A stretch of 64,000 nt of DNA, taken from positions 44,574,356 through 44,638,355 of the forward strand of contig OV277870.1 in assembly GCA_922989275.2 (NCBI GenBank), written 5' to 3'. Positions 39,540 through 50,554 of the stretch are shown in pieces (positions within the stretch are counted from its first letter, which is position 1; every line of letters begins with the position of its first letter). The position numbers and the translations under genes were made by a program. The notes below the pieces were generated by a model, which did not search any database, had not been told where the DNA came from, and worked only from the letters and a program-made list of their open reading frames with translations. This DNA comes from Gari tellinella (taxonomy: Eukaryota; Mollusca; Bivalvia; Cardiida; Psammobiidae).

Positions 39540-39902
39540 CTTCATACTGAACCAAGTCCTATAAAATAGAGAAACTCTCTGATACTAAACGACGTAGAAC
39601 AGTGTATATACACCATTTCAAACAGAGCGTCTGGTCAGAATCAGCATTGTTTCGCTAATTTTGAACTAGATCAAACTCCAAACTATTTTCCACACAGAAT
39701 AAAATAAACCGTCAGTATACCTTCTATCATGTTGTTGCGTTGCGTTGTGTTTAGTCTATATAATAACAACACCTCTTTACAACGGTGATCTTAAATTCCT
39801 ACATTGTGTGACTCTAAATTGAAATTGCAGTTATACAGGGTTTCTCTAGCCTTTTGGTAAGCTATCATGCAAAGAATTACACGAGGAATCTCGAAAAGAG
39901 TA

Positions 39903-40152
39903 TACAGTAGAGAATGTGTTATTCTTTCCCAATAAACGCGTTTACGCTAAAACGTTTATTCCCACTGCAAACAGTTTGGAGCCAGATCAGACGCCGGGTA
40001 ACCCGGCGTCTGATCAGGCTCCAAACTGTTTGCCACCAAGATAAACATGAATTGTGAGAAATATCTAAAAATTGACATTTTCTACGTTTTAGTGTAATGC
40101 GTTTGCGTACATTTGCGTTTAAACGGGAAAGAATAACAGATTCTCCACTCTA
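39903..40152 (-). mobile_element. MITE-A copy, full length
   Basis: TA-CAGTAGAGAATGTGTTATTC to CAGATTCTCCACTC-TA. Confidence 0.92.
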
Positions 40153-40228
40153 ATTATTACCTACAGTAAACGCTGCGTTTACAACCTTTTCTGAATAAGA
40201 TCAACTCATGGTGTTGACCACATATTGA

Positions 40229-40301
40229 TGCTAAAGCAGAATAAAAGTCAAACGGTAATCTTATTTATTAGATTTTTACCATTGTTTATTCTGCTTTAAG
40301 C
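40229..40301. repeat. Hairpin ending in CTAAAGCAGAAT
   Basis: GCTAAAGCAGAATAAAAGTC, AACGGTAATC / GATTTTTACCATTG, TTTATTCTGCTTTAAGC. Class-2-like in its outer arms only. Confidence 0.6.
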
Positions 40302-40389
40302 AACTGTATGCTTGGTTTCATTGACCTATGGAAATTCATATAGAAAATATTACAGTTCCAATTCAAGCCTGGTCCATACTTTGACTATT

Positions 40390-40690
40390 TTGGGTTGGTT
40401 TTAAAAGGTATTGCCAAATTGGTAAACAGTGCAAAACTAAACATATGACTCCGACATAAATTAGCCCTTTGACCTGGATCTACGAAGTTTGTAGAGGACA
40501 AGAGAACTCTTATGTGTAGACACTAGGGACTCATTCAGGAGCCCTTTAACTAGGCTCTTTATATTGTTTACTTAACTTTTATCTTACTTTTTTAAAAACT
40601 TTTTTTAAGCCTTAAAAATCAACATATATTTGTGATTTGTCAAAAGTCGAATAGTTCAAATCCAAACTACAAGTACGACATTCAAAAAGG
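40390..40690 (-). mobile_element. MITE-E remnants, rearranged
   Basis: GGGTTGGTTTTAAAAGG, GGTAAACAGTGC, then TGTAGACACTAGGGACTC, CAGGAGCCCTTTAACTAGGC. Motifs present but out of usual order. Confidence 0.4.
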
Positions 40691-40859
40691 TCAAAGGGTC
40701 TAAAAGACAAGAAAACATTAGTTGGAACTTCACAATGTCAAATACGGAACTGTTAGATTCCAAAATCACTAAGTTGATGCACTCTTGGGGTTTGGTTTGC
40801 TTCTAATATTTTAACAAATCATTGATATTTTCAAAACGTTTTCCTTGTCTACATTGTAT

Positions 40860-41118
40860 TGCATTAAGTTTTCGTTTAGTTTTCTTCAAACGGGAAAGAC
40901 CTACCAGGGCTCCAGATAAATGGGAGTAAACTGCACAAATCCAACAAATTCTCACTTGTTTTAGCATCAAATCCTATGGTGTTACTACTCATTAGAATCG
41001 TCTCTTGGAGACGATTCTAATGAGTAGTGACACAATAGGGTTTAAAGCAGACATAAAGATTTTAGTTTTTGAAATACCCCCTTTATCTGGAGCTCTGTTT
41101 ACGTCTTCTCCACTGTAT
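40860..41118 (-). mobile_element. MITE-A right end, split by MITE-F
   Basis: TTTTCGTTTAGTTTTC, AAACGGGAAAGAC before the insert; TTTACGTCTTCTCCACTG-TA after it. The hairpin and left end are missing. Confidence 0.7.
40904..41098. mobile_element. MITE-F copy, full, inside MITE-A
   Basis: CAGGGCTCCAGATAAATGGG and CCCCTTTATCTGGAGCTCTG ends, central CTCATTAGAATCGTCTC palindrome. Flanks CCTAC and TTTAC may be a worn target duplication. Confidence 0.82.
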
Positions 41119-41353
41119 GAATGTAACAAATCACACGTCCGGTCATTCCCATCGTATTGGCAGCTGTGTTTTTGTCTATGTGACAGTATCTGTGTCAGTA
41201 ATTCCTCAGTTGTCTGATTATCAGAAACCTATCTCGGTGGAATGTGATCTCAGTGACAGGTGCCATTGACCGCTTTTGGGAAAACATTTGTTCATCCCTC
41301 AAAGGTTCGCCATTATCAGTACAAATGTATGCGGTAATAATTTTATAACCATT

Positions 41354-41601
41354 TTAACCCTTTCATGATCAAAATATTCGGGAGATTTTTACCCCTCCTC
41401 CGCTTTATTGCCCACTGCTTTAGTATTGCTGTATGCAATGTTGTTTCATTGTTAAAACATAAGGCAGTATGACTGACGAAATTTCAAAAAGAGTGTCAAA
41501 CAGTTTGGATCCAGATCAGACGCCGCGATACGCGGCGTCTGACCAGGATACAAACTATTTGCAAACTCTCTTTTAAGAGTCAATGAAAGTGAAAGGGTTG
41601 A
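41354..41601 (+). mobile_element. MITE-C copy (ATGATCAA subfamily)
   Basis: TTAACCCTTTCATGATCAAA, hairpin CAAACAGTTTGGATCC, GATCAGACGCCGCGATACGCGG, return; GTGAAAGGG-TTGA. Confidence 0.88.
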
Positions 41602-41721
41602 TTCTAGCATCGCGTTTACGCGTCTTTTTCAACATTGTGCCTTGAAGAGTGCACTTGTCTATTGCAAACTGTGCACGAACCTTTTGATAAGGGTATGTAC
41701 TGTTTGTCATTTTTTTCAATA

Positions 41722-42258
41722 TACACTCAGTACAAAAAGAAACGCACATTGTGCTCAGGCGCAGATTAAGAGACTTTTTTTAAGATACTAAGACCATATC
41801 TCAAGATCAATTTAATTCTGCCACAAGTTTAGAAAAACATATTCTTAAATTACTGTGCTGTATTTTAACCCTTTCATTCTTAATGACGTCAAAAGGCGCA
41901 TTTTCAAACAGTTTGGATCCTGATCAGACGCCGCGTAACGCGGCGTCTGATCAGGATCCAAACTGTTTGACACTCGTATCGATTTGCTTTAAGTCATTCT
42001 ACATTGAATTTTACTTTGAAACGATCTTGCAAACAACAAAATTGAAGCAGACGACAATGAAATGGTGAAGGGGTAAAACCTCACGATTAATTTGGCAGCG
42101 AAAGAATTAACTACAGCTTGTTTAAAACATCGCACCGATTAATACAGGTTGTGATGCTACTAATTCAATAATGATTTATCAACAATTCACAAATACGTTT
42201 CTTCTACATAAAAATAAATCTTGATAGAAAATGTGCGTTTCTTTTTGTGCTGAGTGTA
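41722..42258. mobile_element. MITE-K, split by MITE-C
   Basis: TA-CACTCAGTACAAAAAGAAACG and GTTTCTTTTTGTGCTGAGTG-TA terminal inverted repeats. TA flanks suggest Tc1/mariner type. Only copy in the window. Confidence 0.85.
41865..42111 (-). mobile_element. MITE-C copy, full, inside MITE-K
   Basis: TTAA-CCCTTTCATTCTTAATGACG to GGCAGCGAAAGAA-TTAA. Perfect hairpin CAAACAGTTTGGATCCTGATC, GACGCCGCGTAACGCGGCG. GCAGACGACAATG in the right half. Confidence 0.93.
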
Positions 42259-42349
42259 TTGTATAAATAACAGTGAATACTAAAAACCTTAACTAGGCTT
42301 AATTCAATAATTGGAATCTAGATGAAATAACAGGAGTCAATAAGTGAGG

Positions 42350-42546
42350 TTAAACTTATCCATATTATCACGTTACAGCTTAGCAATGTTATTAACTTCG
42401 AAATATGAATATGTGCGACTTAGCTAGTTTGAGCGATCTTAATTTAACTTTGAAATACGAATTAACTCTACGGCTTAAGAGCAATACTAAAAAGTAAAAA
42501 GTACAACATGGTATATTAGAGTTCAGGTTATCAAAGCTCGACTGTA
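42350..42546. mobile_element. MITE-P copy 3, old
   Basis: GTTACAGCTTAGCAATGTT, TTCGAAATATGAATATG, CTTTGAAATACGAATT, GGTTATCAAAGCTCGACTG-TA. Right end best preserved. Confidence 0.55.
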
Positions 42547-42967
42547 AACGAATCAATTATCTTAATGAGATTCTCTGTTCTATATTAACGACTGATCAAG
42601 GTGGGTAGGGCTTCCGACACATTTTCTTGGAATAATGGGTCATTTGTATTTGATATTGTGACATATAACCTAGATGTTCACCGTTTTGAACGCTCTGATG
42701 ATCTCAAAATAAGAAGCTGTCAACACTAAAACATTATGAACAGAGTTTGCTGGAGATGAAAAGAATGTTATTTTTCACTTATTGACCCCGGGAACTTCAA
42801 AGGGACACTTTCAGTTTCCAGTTAGCCTATAGCATTATTTAACATTTTGATTGTTGTTACAATATATAACAAAATAAACAACAGTGCAGACCCTTTCCCC
42901 TTCGCTGTCTAGCCCGAGTACAATGGTTATTTGCAAACAGATTGTTAATGCGTTGCTAGGAAGTAAG

Positions 42968-43258
42968 TACAGTGGAGAATCTGTTATTCTTTTCCGTTTA
43001 AACGCAAACGCACGCAAACGCAAAACACTAAAACGTAGAAAAGAACAACTTTTGGACAGTTCTGATATTTCAAGTTTATCTTGGTGGCAAACAGTTTGGA
43101 GCCTGATCAGACGCCGGGTTACCCGGCGTCTGATCTGGCTCCAAACTGTTTGACGCCGGGTTACCCGGCGTCTGATCTGGCTCCAAACTGTTTGTACTGC
43201 AATAATAGTTTTAGCGTAAACACGTTTATTGGGAAAGAATAACAGATTCTCCACTGTA
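42968..43258 (+). mobile_element. MITE-A copy with duplicated hairpin arm
   Basis: TA-CAGTGGAGAATCTGTTATTC to CAGATTCTCCACTG-TA. The 42-bp segment from GACGCCGGGTTACCC to CCAAACTGTTTG is present twice in tandem. Confidence 0.95.
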
Positions 43259-43529
43259 GGAAAATGTCACTAGGTCATTGAAAACAGTATTTACTTAAAG
43301 TAGTCAGTTTGTAGAAAACGTTGCATTAGCGCCTAGACGGTTCTGTAATTTAAACTATCAGCAACACATTTAGAGTTCCAGATTTGGGAAATATTTCGAA
43401 AGCTAAATACATATGTCTGCACAAAACCCTATATTGTTAGTATTAATTAGATTAGTATATTTTCTTGACCCTTATAATGAATGGACACGATGCTAATCAT
43501 TCTTGCTCAGACGAACTAAAGGTAATGTA

Positions 43530-43717
43530 ATACAATGAAGAAAATGACGGCTTTCTGATAAATTGTGATTTTAATTTTCAATCTGAGTGGCAACAAAGTG
43601 GCCTGTTCAGACGCTGTGTTGTCCAGAATTTGATCTGGCTCAACACTGTTTATAATTGAAGTACTTGTTTCATAACAAACGCGTTTATTGGTAAAGAACT
43701 ATGTCGTTCGCACTATA
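43530..43717 (+). mobile_element. MITE-A copy, old
   Basis: TACAATGAAGAAAATGACGG, CAATCTGAGTGGCAAC, GTTCAGACGCTGTGTTGTCC, CTGGCTCAACACTG, AACGCGTTTATTGGTAAAG. Confidence 0.65.
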
Positions 43718-43844
43718 CAAAGGATAAATAGTACTAGCCAAACAGTGTACATTCTGATCTGATATTGTGTTTGACGCTTTCAAAATATCTGTATACACCC
43801 TGTTCTACAATTTCCGAGAGGTTCTTTAGTTTTCATGACATGGT

Positions 43845-44060
43845 TCAGTATGTAATGGTTTAAAGAGTGACGGATATTGCAAGAGAAACGTGTTATACCA
43901 GTTTATTCCCGCAGAGATAATTGAGTACCCCTGAGACTAATTGCTGAAAGTCGAACCATGAAACAATTGTGAAGAATGATAAGAGCTCGAGAATTATGCG
44001 AGCTTCAGGCAAAACATGAGATACATGCATTTCCAATGAAATGGACAAAGTAAAAAGAGT
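43845..44060 (-). repeat. Repeat S, copy 2
   Basis: Reverse complement shares TTCATTGGAAAT, CATTCTTCACAATTG, GGGGTACTCAATTA, GGAATAAACTG and CTCTTGCAATATCC with 38980-39178. Confidence 0.65.
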
Positions 44061-44202
44061 TTCTCCAGAAAAAAGAACTTATTTCAGCTTGAGAAAGAAC
44101 AAGAAATTTGCTGAAACAATGTCCAATGTAAGTTCCCTCTCAAGTTAGTAATCTTTGGTATAATCTTAAAGTATGTTTGAGCAACATCGGTGTATGTTCG
44201 GT

Positions 44203-44564
44203 TTAACCCCTTTACCGCCACGACGTCGTCTACTTTAACCCTCATCCTGCGGTGATGTCGTCTGCTTCGAAATTGTCGTCTGCAAAATTGGTTAAAATTA
44301 GATGTATACATTTTTTAAGTAAAGAAACCTAAAGAGGAGTGTCAAACAGTTTTGATCCAGATCAGACGCCGCTTTACGCGGCGTCTGATCTGGATCTAAA
44401 CTGTTTGCAAATATCAATAAAGTCGCGACCAGCCGGCAAAGGGTTAAATATAAATTTGCGGTAAATTGACTAAAGCAATATCGTAATGAGTCTCAAACAG
44501 CGTTACATGGCATCTAATCAGGATCTAAACAATCGTACTCGGTGTAATGCAGTTCATGGGTTAA
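44203..44564 (+). mobile_element. MITE-C (outer), split by another MITE-C
   Basis: TTAACCCCTTTACCGCCACGACG before, and AAATTTGCGGTAAATTGAC, GTCTCAAACAGCG, CATCTAATCAGGATC, GTTCATGGG-TTAA after the inner copy. The outer hairpin is mostly gone. Confidence 0.8.
44235..44447 (+). mobile_element. MITE-C (inner), 213 bp, intact TTAA
   Basis: TTAA-CCCTCATCCTGCGGTGATG to CCGGCAAAGGG-TTAA, same length and subfamily as 4909-5121. Perfect hairpin with tip GCCGCTTTACGCGGC. Confidence 0.93.
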
Positions 44565-44730
44565 TTTAGATTGAGTTACCGAATGAAGCTGTAGAAAGGC
44601 GGCAAAAATTGACTAAAGCGATTGTTATCCAGGTTTCACTGATTATGTTTTATCAAGTGTTATCGGCCATATGTCACATTCCTACTGAATGTTTTAGCGT
44701 GGTAATTGTGATTTCATGCTAACAAGTTTC

Positions 44731-44981
44731 TTAACTCATTCAACCCTGAAACTTTAAATGGACAATTCCAATTTCAAAATAAATCTAGTACATGTTTAAC
44801 TATTTAGGGTTGATTTTAACAATATATTTCAAAATGACACACAGTAGGGACCCTGATCAGAGGGCTCCAGAAGGAGCCCTCTGATGAGAGTTTTCACTAG
44901 GTGCATATGACAAGTGTAATCCTAACAGGTATACTGTTTGTAAATGACGAGTATACTCGTCGCTAGGGTTGAATGTGTTAA
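44731..44981 (-). mobile_element. MITE-E copy, full, intact TTAA
   Basis: TTAA-CTCATTCAACCCTGAAAC to CGCTAGGGTTGAATGTG-TTAA. Hairpin ACACAGTAGGGACCCTGATC, AGAGGGCTCC, tip AGAAGG, return partly mutated; GACGAGTATACTCGTC. Confidence 0.93.
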
Positions 44982-45482
44982 GAACATATTGACAATTTCA
45001 TTACTCATTCAGTTGATATGTGTCGAAACTCTCGCTGACAAAATTAATAAAGTTTATTGGTAGTGTACTTAAAAGGGAGACGTGTAAAAAACTCAATATA
45101 ACTACATTTCCCTACCTTTCTGTGAGTATTGCTTTATAAAGAAATTAGCCTGATTTATTTTCGAATAATTGTAGAACTTTTTGACTAGGATAGTTGGTTG
45201 GCTTTGACTTGGCTACGTATTGACCATGAGTACGTTATGATTAAGTTTAGTCCAAGATGTGGGTACATTTCGACTTGGGTACGCATTGACGTTTGTCCAT
45301 TTTAACCTGTATTTATACAATACCAGCTCTAAGAGGCAGGGATATTTGAGTATGCAAAACAATACCCCCAAGGGCAGCAGACACAGACTATTGAAGAGAA
45401 ACATTATTCAATACTCTCCAAGCTATGAATGGAGACGAATTGCTTATCATCATAACCCATACCTGTCTATACCCTCTATTAC
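44982..45482. other. Nothing recognised
   Basis: An 85-codon frame at 45259 runs into the next MITE-A and has no recognisable domain. Confidence 0.4.
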
Positions 45483-45736
45483 TACAGTGGAGAATCTGTT
45501 ATTCTTTCCCGTTTAAACGCAAACGTACGCAAACGCAAAACACTAAAACGTAGAAAAGAACAACTTTTGGACAATTCTGATAATTCTTGTTTATCTTGGT
45601 GGCAAACAGTTTGGAGCCTGATCAGACGCCGGGTTACCCGGCGTCTGATCTGGCTCCAAACTATTTGCACTGCAAATAATAAATAGTTTAAGCGTAAACG
45701 CGTTTATTGGGAAAGAATAACAGATTCTCCATTGTA
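45483..45736 (+). mobile_element. MITE-A copy, full length
   Basis: TA-CAGTGGAGAATCTGTTATTC to CAGATTCTCCATTG-TA. Confidence 0.93.
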
Positions 45737-45763
45737 CCACTGTAGTTTGTCAGTCATTAGTTG

Positions 45764-45981
45764 TTTAACCCATTACTCCACATATATTTCAACTGAAGAA
45801 AATAGTTTCAATTTATAACATCATGAATATGTACCAGAAAGAATATTTCTAAATTCTAGCAGATGGTAGCTGAAAGTAGGCTGAAAGTAAAACAGAATGC
45901 GAATATCTGATTAAATGTCAACCTGCTTTAAATTGACACCTTGCTTCAAAACTAGACATAGGCTATGGAGTAAAGTATTAA
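45764..45981 (-). mobile_element. MITE-D copy, worn
   Basis: TTAACCCATTACTCCACATA, GAAGAAAATAGTTTC, AAGTAGGCTGAAAGTAAAAC, tip decayed, TCAACCTGCTTTAAATTG, GGCTATGGAGTAAAG, TATTAA. Confidence 0.75.
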
Positions 45982-46049
45982 GGTAGGTTTTCTTATTTTA
46001 CACGGTTGTTTATGTGCGATTAATATACATATGTCTTAAAGGATTATAT

Positions 46050-46242
46050 ATGAATACTATGTGTCATCGCCATATGTAATTGCAGTGCCGTTCGTATATA
46101 ATCTAAATCTTTGCCATCTTAAATTGCATTGATGTTTGGTTAACACTGGTATAAGTTGCCATCTGTAAGTTCAGTGTCGTTCATTAACACTGATTATCTT
46201 TGTCACTTGTAAGTGCAATGATGTTGATGAACACCAATAATG
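46050..46242 (+). repeat. 44-bp minisatellite, diverged left fringe
   Basis: Loose copies of the later unit: CACTTGTAAGTGCAATG, GTTGATGAACACCAATAAT, CATTAACACTGATTATC. Interrupted by MITE-A at 46243. Confidence 0.6.
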
Positions 46243-46492
46243 TACAGTGGAGAATCTGTTATTCTTTCCCAATAAACGCGTTTACGCTAAAACTATTATT
46301 TACAGTGCAAACAGTTTGGAGCCAGATCAGACGCCGGGTAACCCGGCGTCTGACCAGGCTCCAAACTGTTTGCCACCAAGATAAACATGAATTATCAGAA
46401 TTGTCCAAAAGTTGTACTTTTCTACGTTTTAGTGTTTTGCGTTTGCGTACGTTTGCGTTTAAACGGGAAAGAATAACAGATTCTCCACTGTA
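46243..46492 (-). mobile_element. MITE-A copy, full, in minisatellite fringe
   Basis: TA-CAGTGGAGAATCTGTTATTC to CAGATTCTCCACTG-TA. Confidence 0.93.
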
Positions 46493-46549
46493 CGTCACCT
46501 TAAAGTACAATACTGTTCTGGAGAACTTACACTCCTTACACTGCATCCA

Positions 46550-46783
46550 TTAACCCTTTCACTCTCAATGACGCCTTAAAGCGCGTTTGCAAACAGTTTG
46601 GGTCTTAATCAGACGCCGCGTTACGCGTCGTCTGATCAGGACCCAAACTGTTTGGCACTCTTATCGGTATTTATTAAGTCATACAACCTAAGCGTGTCTT
46701 ACAGACAACACTACTGAAGCAGACGACAATAAAGCGATAGACGGGTAAATTTCTCCCGAATTATATTATCATGAAAGGATTAA
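46550..46783 (-). mobile_element. MITE-C copy, full
   Basis: TTAA-CCCTTTCACTCTCAATGACG, CAAACAGTTTGGGTCTTAATC, AGACGCCGCGTTACGCGTCG, return, GCAGACGACAATAAAGCG, CATGAAAGGA-TTAA. Confidence 0.92.
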
Positions 46784-46789
46784 GTCTAT

Positions 46790-49543
46790 AAGTCGTTCAT
46801 GAACACTGATAATCTTTGCCACTTGTACGTACAATGCTGCCCATGTACACTGACAATTCTTGCCACTTTTAAATACAGTGCCGTTTGTGGACACTGACAC
46901 TAAATGTTACTTGTAAGAACAAGTGTTTGCATAACAACTTTTATTTCATCTGTAATGGCAAGGTTATTTATTTTTACTGACAATATGTGTCGCCGTTAAG
47001 TGCAAGGTTGTTCATGTATATTGACAATATTTGCAACTTGCTAGTGCAAGGTTGTTTTTGTATACTGACAATATTTGCAACTTGCTAGAACTAGATTGTT
47101 CATGTATACTGACAATATTTGCAACTTGCTAGTGCAAGATTGTTCATGTATACTGACACTATTCGAAACTTGTAAATGCAAGGTTGTTCATGTATACTGA
47201 CAATATTTGCAACTTGCTAGTGTAAGGTGTTTCATGTATACTGACAATAGTTGTAACTCGCTAGTGCAAGATTGTTAATGTATACTGACAATATTTGCAA
47301 CTTGCTAGTGTAAGGTTGTTCATGTATTCTGACAATATTTGCAACATGCTAGTGCAAGATTGTTCATGAACACTGACAATATTTGCAACTTGCTAGTGTA
47401 AGGTTGTTCATGATCACTGACAATATTTGCAACTTGCTAGTACAAGATTGTTCATGAACACTGACAATATTTGCAACTTGCTAGTGTAAGGTTGTTCGTG
47501 TATTCTGACAATATTTGTAACTCGCTAGTGCAAGATTGTTAATGTATACTGACAATATTTGCAACTTGCTAGTGCAAGACAATATTTGCAACATGCTAGT
47601 GCAAGATTGTTCATGAACACTGACAATATTTGCAACTTGCTAGTAAAAGATTGTTCATGAACACTGACAATATTTGCAACTTGCTAGTGTAAGGTTGTTC
47701 ATGTATTCTGACAATATTTGTAACTCGCTAGTGCAAGATTGTTAATGTATACTGACATGTCACAATATTTGCAACATGCTAGTGTAAGGTTGTTCATGAA
47801 CACTGACAATATTTGCAACTTGCTAGTGTAAGGTTGTTCATGAACACTGACAATATTTGCAACTTGCTAGTGTAAGGTTGTTCATGAACACTGACAATAT
47901 TTGCAACTTGCTAGTGTAAGGTTGTTCATGAACACTGACAATATTTGCAACATGCTAGTGTAATATTGTTCATGAACACTGACAATATTTGCAACATGCT
48001 AGTGTAAGGTTGTTCATGAACACTGACAATATTTGCAACATGCTAGTGTAAGGTTGTTCATGAACACTGACAATATTGGCAACATGCTAGTGTAAGGTTG
48101 TTCATGAACACTGACAATATTTGCAACTTGCTAGTGTAAGGTTGTTCATGAACACTGACAATATTTGCAACATGCTAGTGTAAGGTTGTTCATGAACACT
48201 GACAATATTTGCAACATGCTAGTGTAAGGTTGTTCATGAACACTGACAATATTTGCAACATGCTAGTGTAAGGTTGTTCATGAACACTGACAATATTTGC
48301 AACATGCTAGTGTAAGGTTGTTCATGAACACTGACAATATTTGCAACTTGCTAGTGTAAGGTTGTTCATGAACACTGACAATATTTGCAACATGCTAGTG
48401 TAAGGTTGTTCATGAACACTGACAATATTTGCAACTTGCTAGTGTAAGGTTGTTCATGAACACTGACAATATTTGCAACATGCTAGTGTAAGGTTGTTCA
48501 TGAACACTGACAATATTTGCAACTTGCTAGTGTAAGGTTGTTCATGAACACTGACAATATTTGCAACATGCTAGTGTAAGGTTGTTCATGAACACTGACA
48601 ATATTTGCAACTTGCTAGTGTAAGGTTGTTCATGAACACTGACAATATTTGCAACTTGCTAGTGTAAGGTTGTTCATGAACACTGACAATATTTGCAACA
48701 TGCTAGTGTAATATTGTTCATGAACACTGACAATATTTGCAACTTGCTAGTGTAAGGTTGTTCATGAACACTGACAATATTTGCAACATGCTAGTGTAAG
48801 GTTGTTCATGAACACTGACAATATTTGCAACTTGCTAGTGTAATATTGTTCATGAACACTGACAATATTTGCAACTTGCTAGTGCAAGATTGTTCATGAA
48901 CACTGACAATATTTGCAACTTGCTAGTGTAAGGTTGTTCGTGTATTCTGACAATATTTGTAACTCGCTAGTGCAAGACTGTTCATGAACACTGACAATAT
49001 TTGCAACATGCTAGTGCAAGATTGTTCATGAACACTGACAATATTTGCAACTTGCTAGTAAAAGATTGTTCATGAACACTGACAATATTTGCAACTTGCT
49101 AGTGTAAGGTTGTTCATGTATTCTGACAATATTTGTAACTCGCTAGTGCAAGATTGTTAATGTATACTGACATGTCACAATATTTGCAACTTGCTAGTGC
49201 AATATTGTTCATGAACACTGACAATATTTGCAACTTGCTAGTGCAATATTGTTCATGAACACTGACAATATTTGCAACTTGCTAGTGCAATATTGTTCAT
49301 GAACACTGACAATATTTGCAACTTGCTAGTGCAATATTGTTCATGAACACTGACAATATTTGCAACTTGCTAGTGCAATATTGTTCATGAACACTGACAA
49401 TATTTGCAACTTGCTAGTGCAAGATTGTTCATGAACACTGACAATATTTGCAACATGCTAGTGCAATATTGTTCATGAACACTGACAATATTTGCAACTT
49501 GCTAGTGCAAGATTTGTTCATGAACACTGACAATATTTGCAAC
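46790..49543 (+). repeat. 44-bp minisatellite array, ~58 units
   Basis: Unit TTGTTCATGAACACTGACAA followed by TATTTGCAACTTGCTAGTGT and AAGG. Diverged copies before ~46990, near-identical ones at 47760-48880. Variants CATGCTAG/CTTGCTAG and GTAAGG/GCAAGAT/GCAATAT mark sub-blocks. Each unit holds the palindrome GTTCATGAAC. The array is broken by a retroelement fragment and resumes at 50298. Confidence 0.97.
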
Positions 49544-50297
49544 TATATTGCTGCGCACTTCACGTTTGGTTATCGATCAATCTACAATTGATAACTATGC
49601 TTTCCTCTTTGGTTGTGCGACGACAGACAGGGCTTAGCACTACATGATGATGGATCTCTAAAGCCGTCCTTAACCGGGAGAGTTATGTCGGATTTTCGTG
49701 CTTTGGTTTTTCTCTCCCTCTCTGTCGTACCCTAAACCCTCCCATGTCTTACAGTTACTCGTGACTACAGACTATTTGCTTGAGTACAATTTGACCGTTG
49801 CCATAGTGGGTTATTTTTAACACGGGCTTGAATGTTTAATTCTTTCCCGTGTTACTAATACTCCTGTCAGAGAATTTTGTTAGATGTTTTACATGTATTT
49901 ACTTACTGTGCTGGCGGTCTTTTTGATTGTAAGGTTGTGGAACAGTGTTTATATTTTATGTACACTGTTCGTCGTTATAGGTGAATATAGGAGATAAGTG
50001 TGAGGTTGGGCGCCCCTAAACCCAGGTTTAACCCCCCAGTGGTTGTTAATAATTAATTTATAATTGATTATTGATTGCTACTGACCGTACCAAGGCGGGC
50101 TCCTGTGTTCACTTAGCTTTATGTTTGTCTTGCGTGTTGTTTTCTGTTTGGTGTGTAGATGAGGGAATGGTGTGGCGTGTGTGTGTGGTTGTGTGTGTGT
50201 GTGTTTGTTGTGGTATGGCTGTGTGTGTGTTCTGCTTTAGAGATGGGTGTATTGTTTGTGTTGCGTTTCCTGCTTGAGTCTTCTTTCGTATTTATTT
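49544..50297 (+). mobile_element. Penelope-like element, 5'-truncated copy in satellite
   Basis: Matches 51432-52178 at high identity: last ~30 codons of the ORF (ending TTDRA and stop at 49635-49637), then a ~660-bp 3' region with GCGCCCCTAAACCCAGG and a GT-rich run. Minisatellite sequence lies on both sides, so it inserted into the array. Ends at TTTCGTATTTATTT like the other copies. Confidence 0.9.
50180..50245 (+). repeat. GT-rich run in element 3' region
   Basis: Repeated GTGTGTGTG blocks with T interruptions; a shorter counterpart is at 52070-52115. Confidence 0.85.
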
Positions 50298-50510
50298 GTA
50301 AGTGCAAGGTTGTTGATGTATATTTACAATATTTGCAATTTGTAAGTGAAAAGGTTGTTCAGTAAGGCAGATAATATTGCAACTTTGAAGAACAATGTAG
50401 CTCGTGAAAGCTGATATTATTTGCAATTTGTAAGTGCAAGGCTGTCCATGAACACTAATAATATTTACCACCTGGAAGAGTAAGGTTTTTAGGAACAATG
50501 TTTTGTTTTG
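50298..50510 (+). repeat. 44-bp minisatellite, diverged right fringe
   Basis: GTAAGTGCAAGGTTGTTGATG, TATTTACAATATTTGCAATTTG, GCAAGGCTGTCCATGAACAC. Units decay away from the retroelement. Confidence 0.8.
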
Positions 50511-50554
50511 CCCTGCATAAAGGGACGTAAACCTTTCAAGTGTAATCTCGACAA

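Larger units (their letters stand above)
41602..42320 (+). mobile_element. MITE-E copy, split by MITE-K
   Basis: Before the insert: GTTTACGCGTC, GTGCACTTGTC, GTATGTACTGTTTGTCATTT, TTTCAATA. After it: TATTGTATAAATAAC, CTAGGCTTAATTCAATAATTGGAAT. The E hairpin has lost its tip. Outer limits approximate. Confidence 0.65.

Noticed and set aside
46790..49543. CRISPR-like regularly spaced repeats
   Set aside because: Units are head-to-tail with no variable spacers, in a eukaryotic context; it is a minisatellite.
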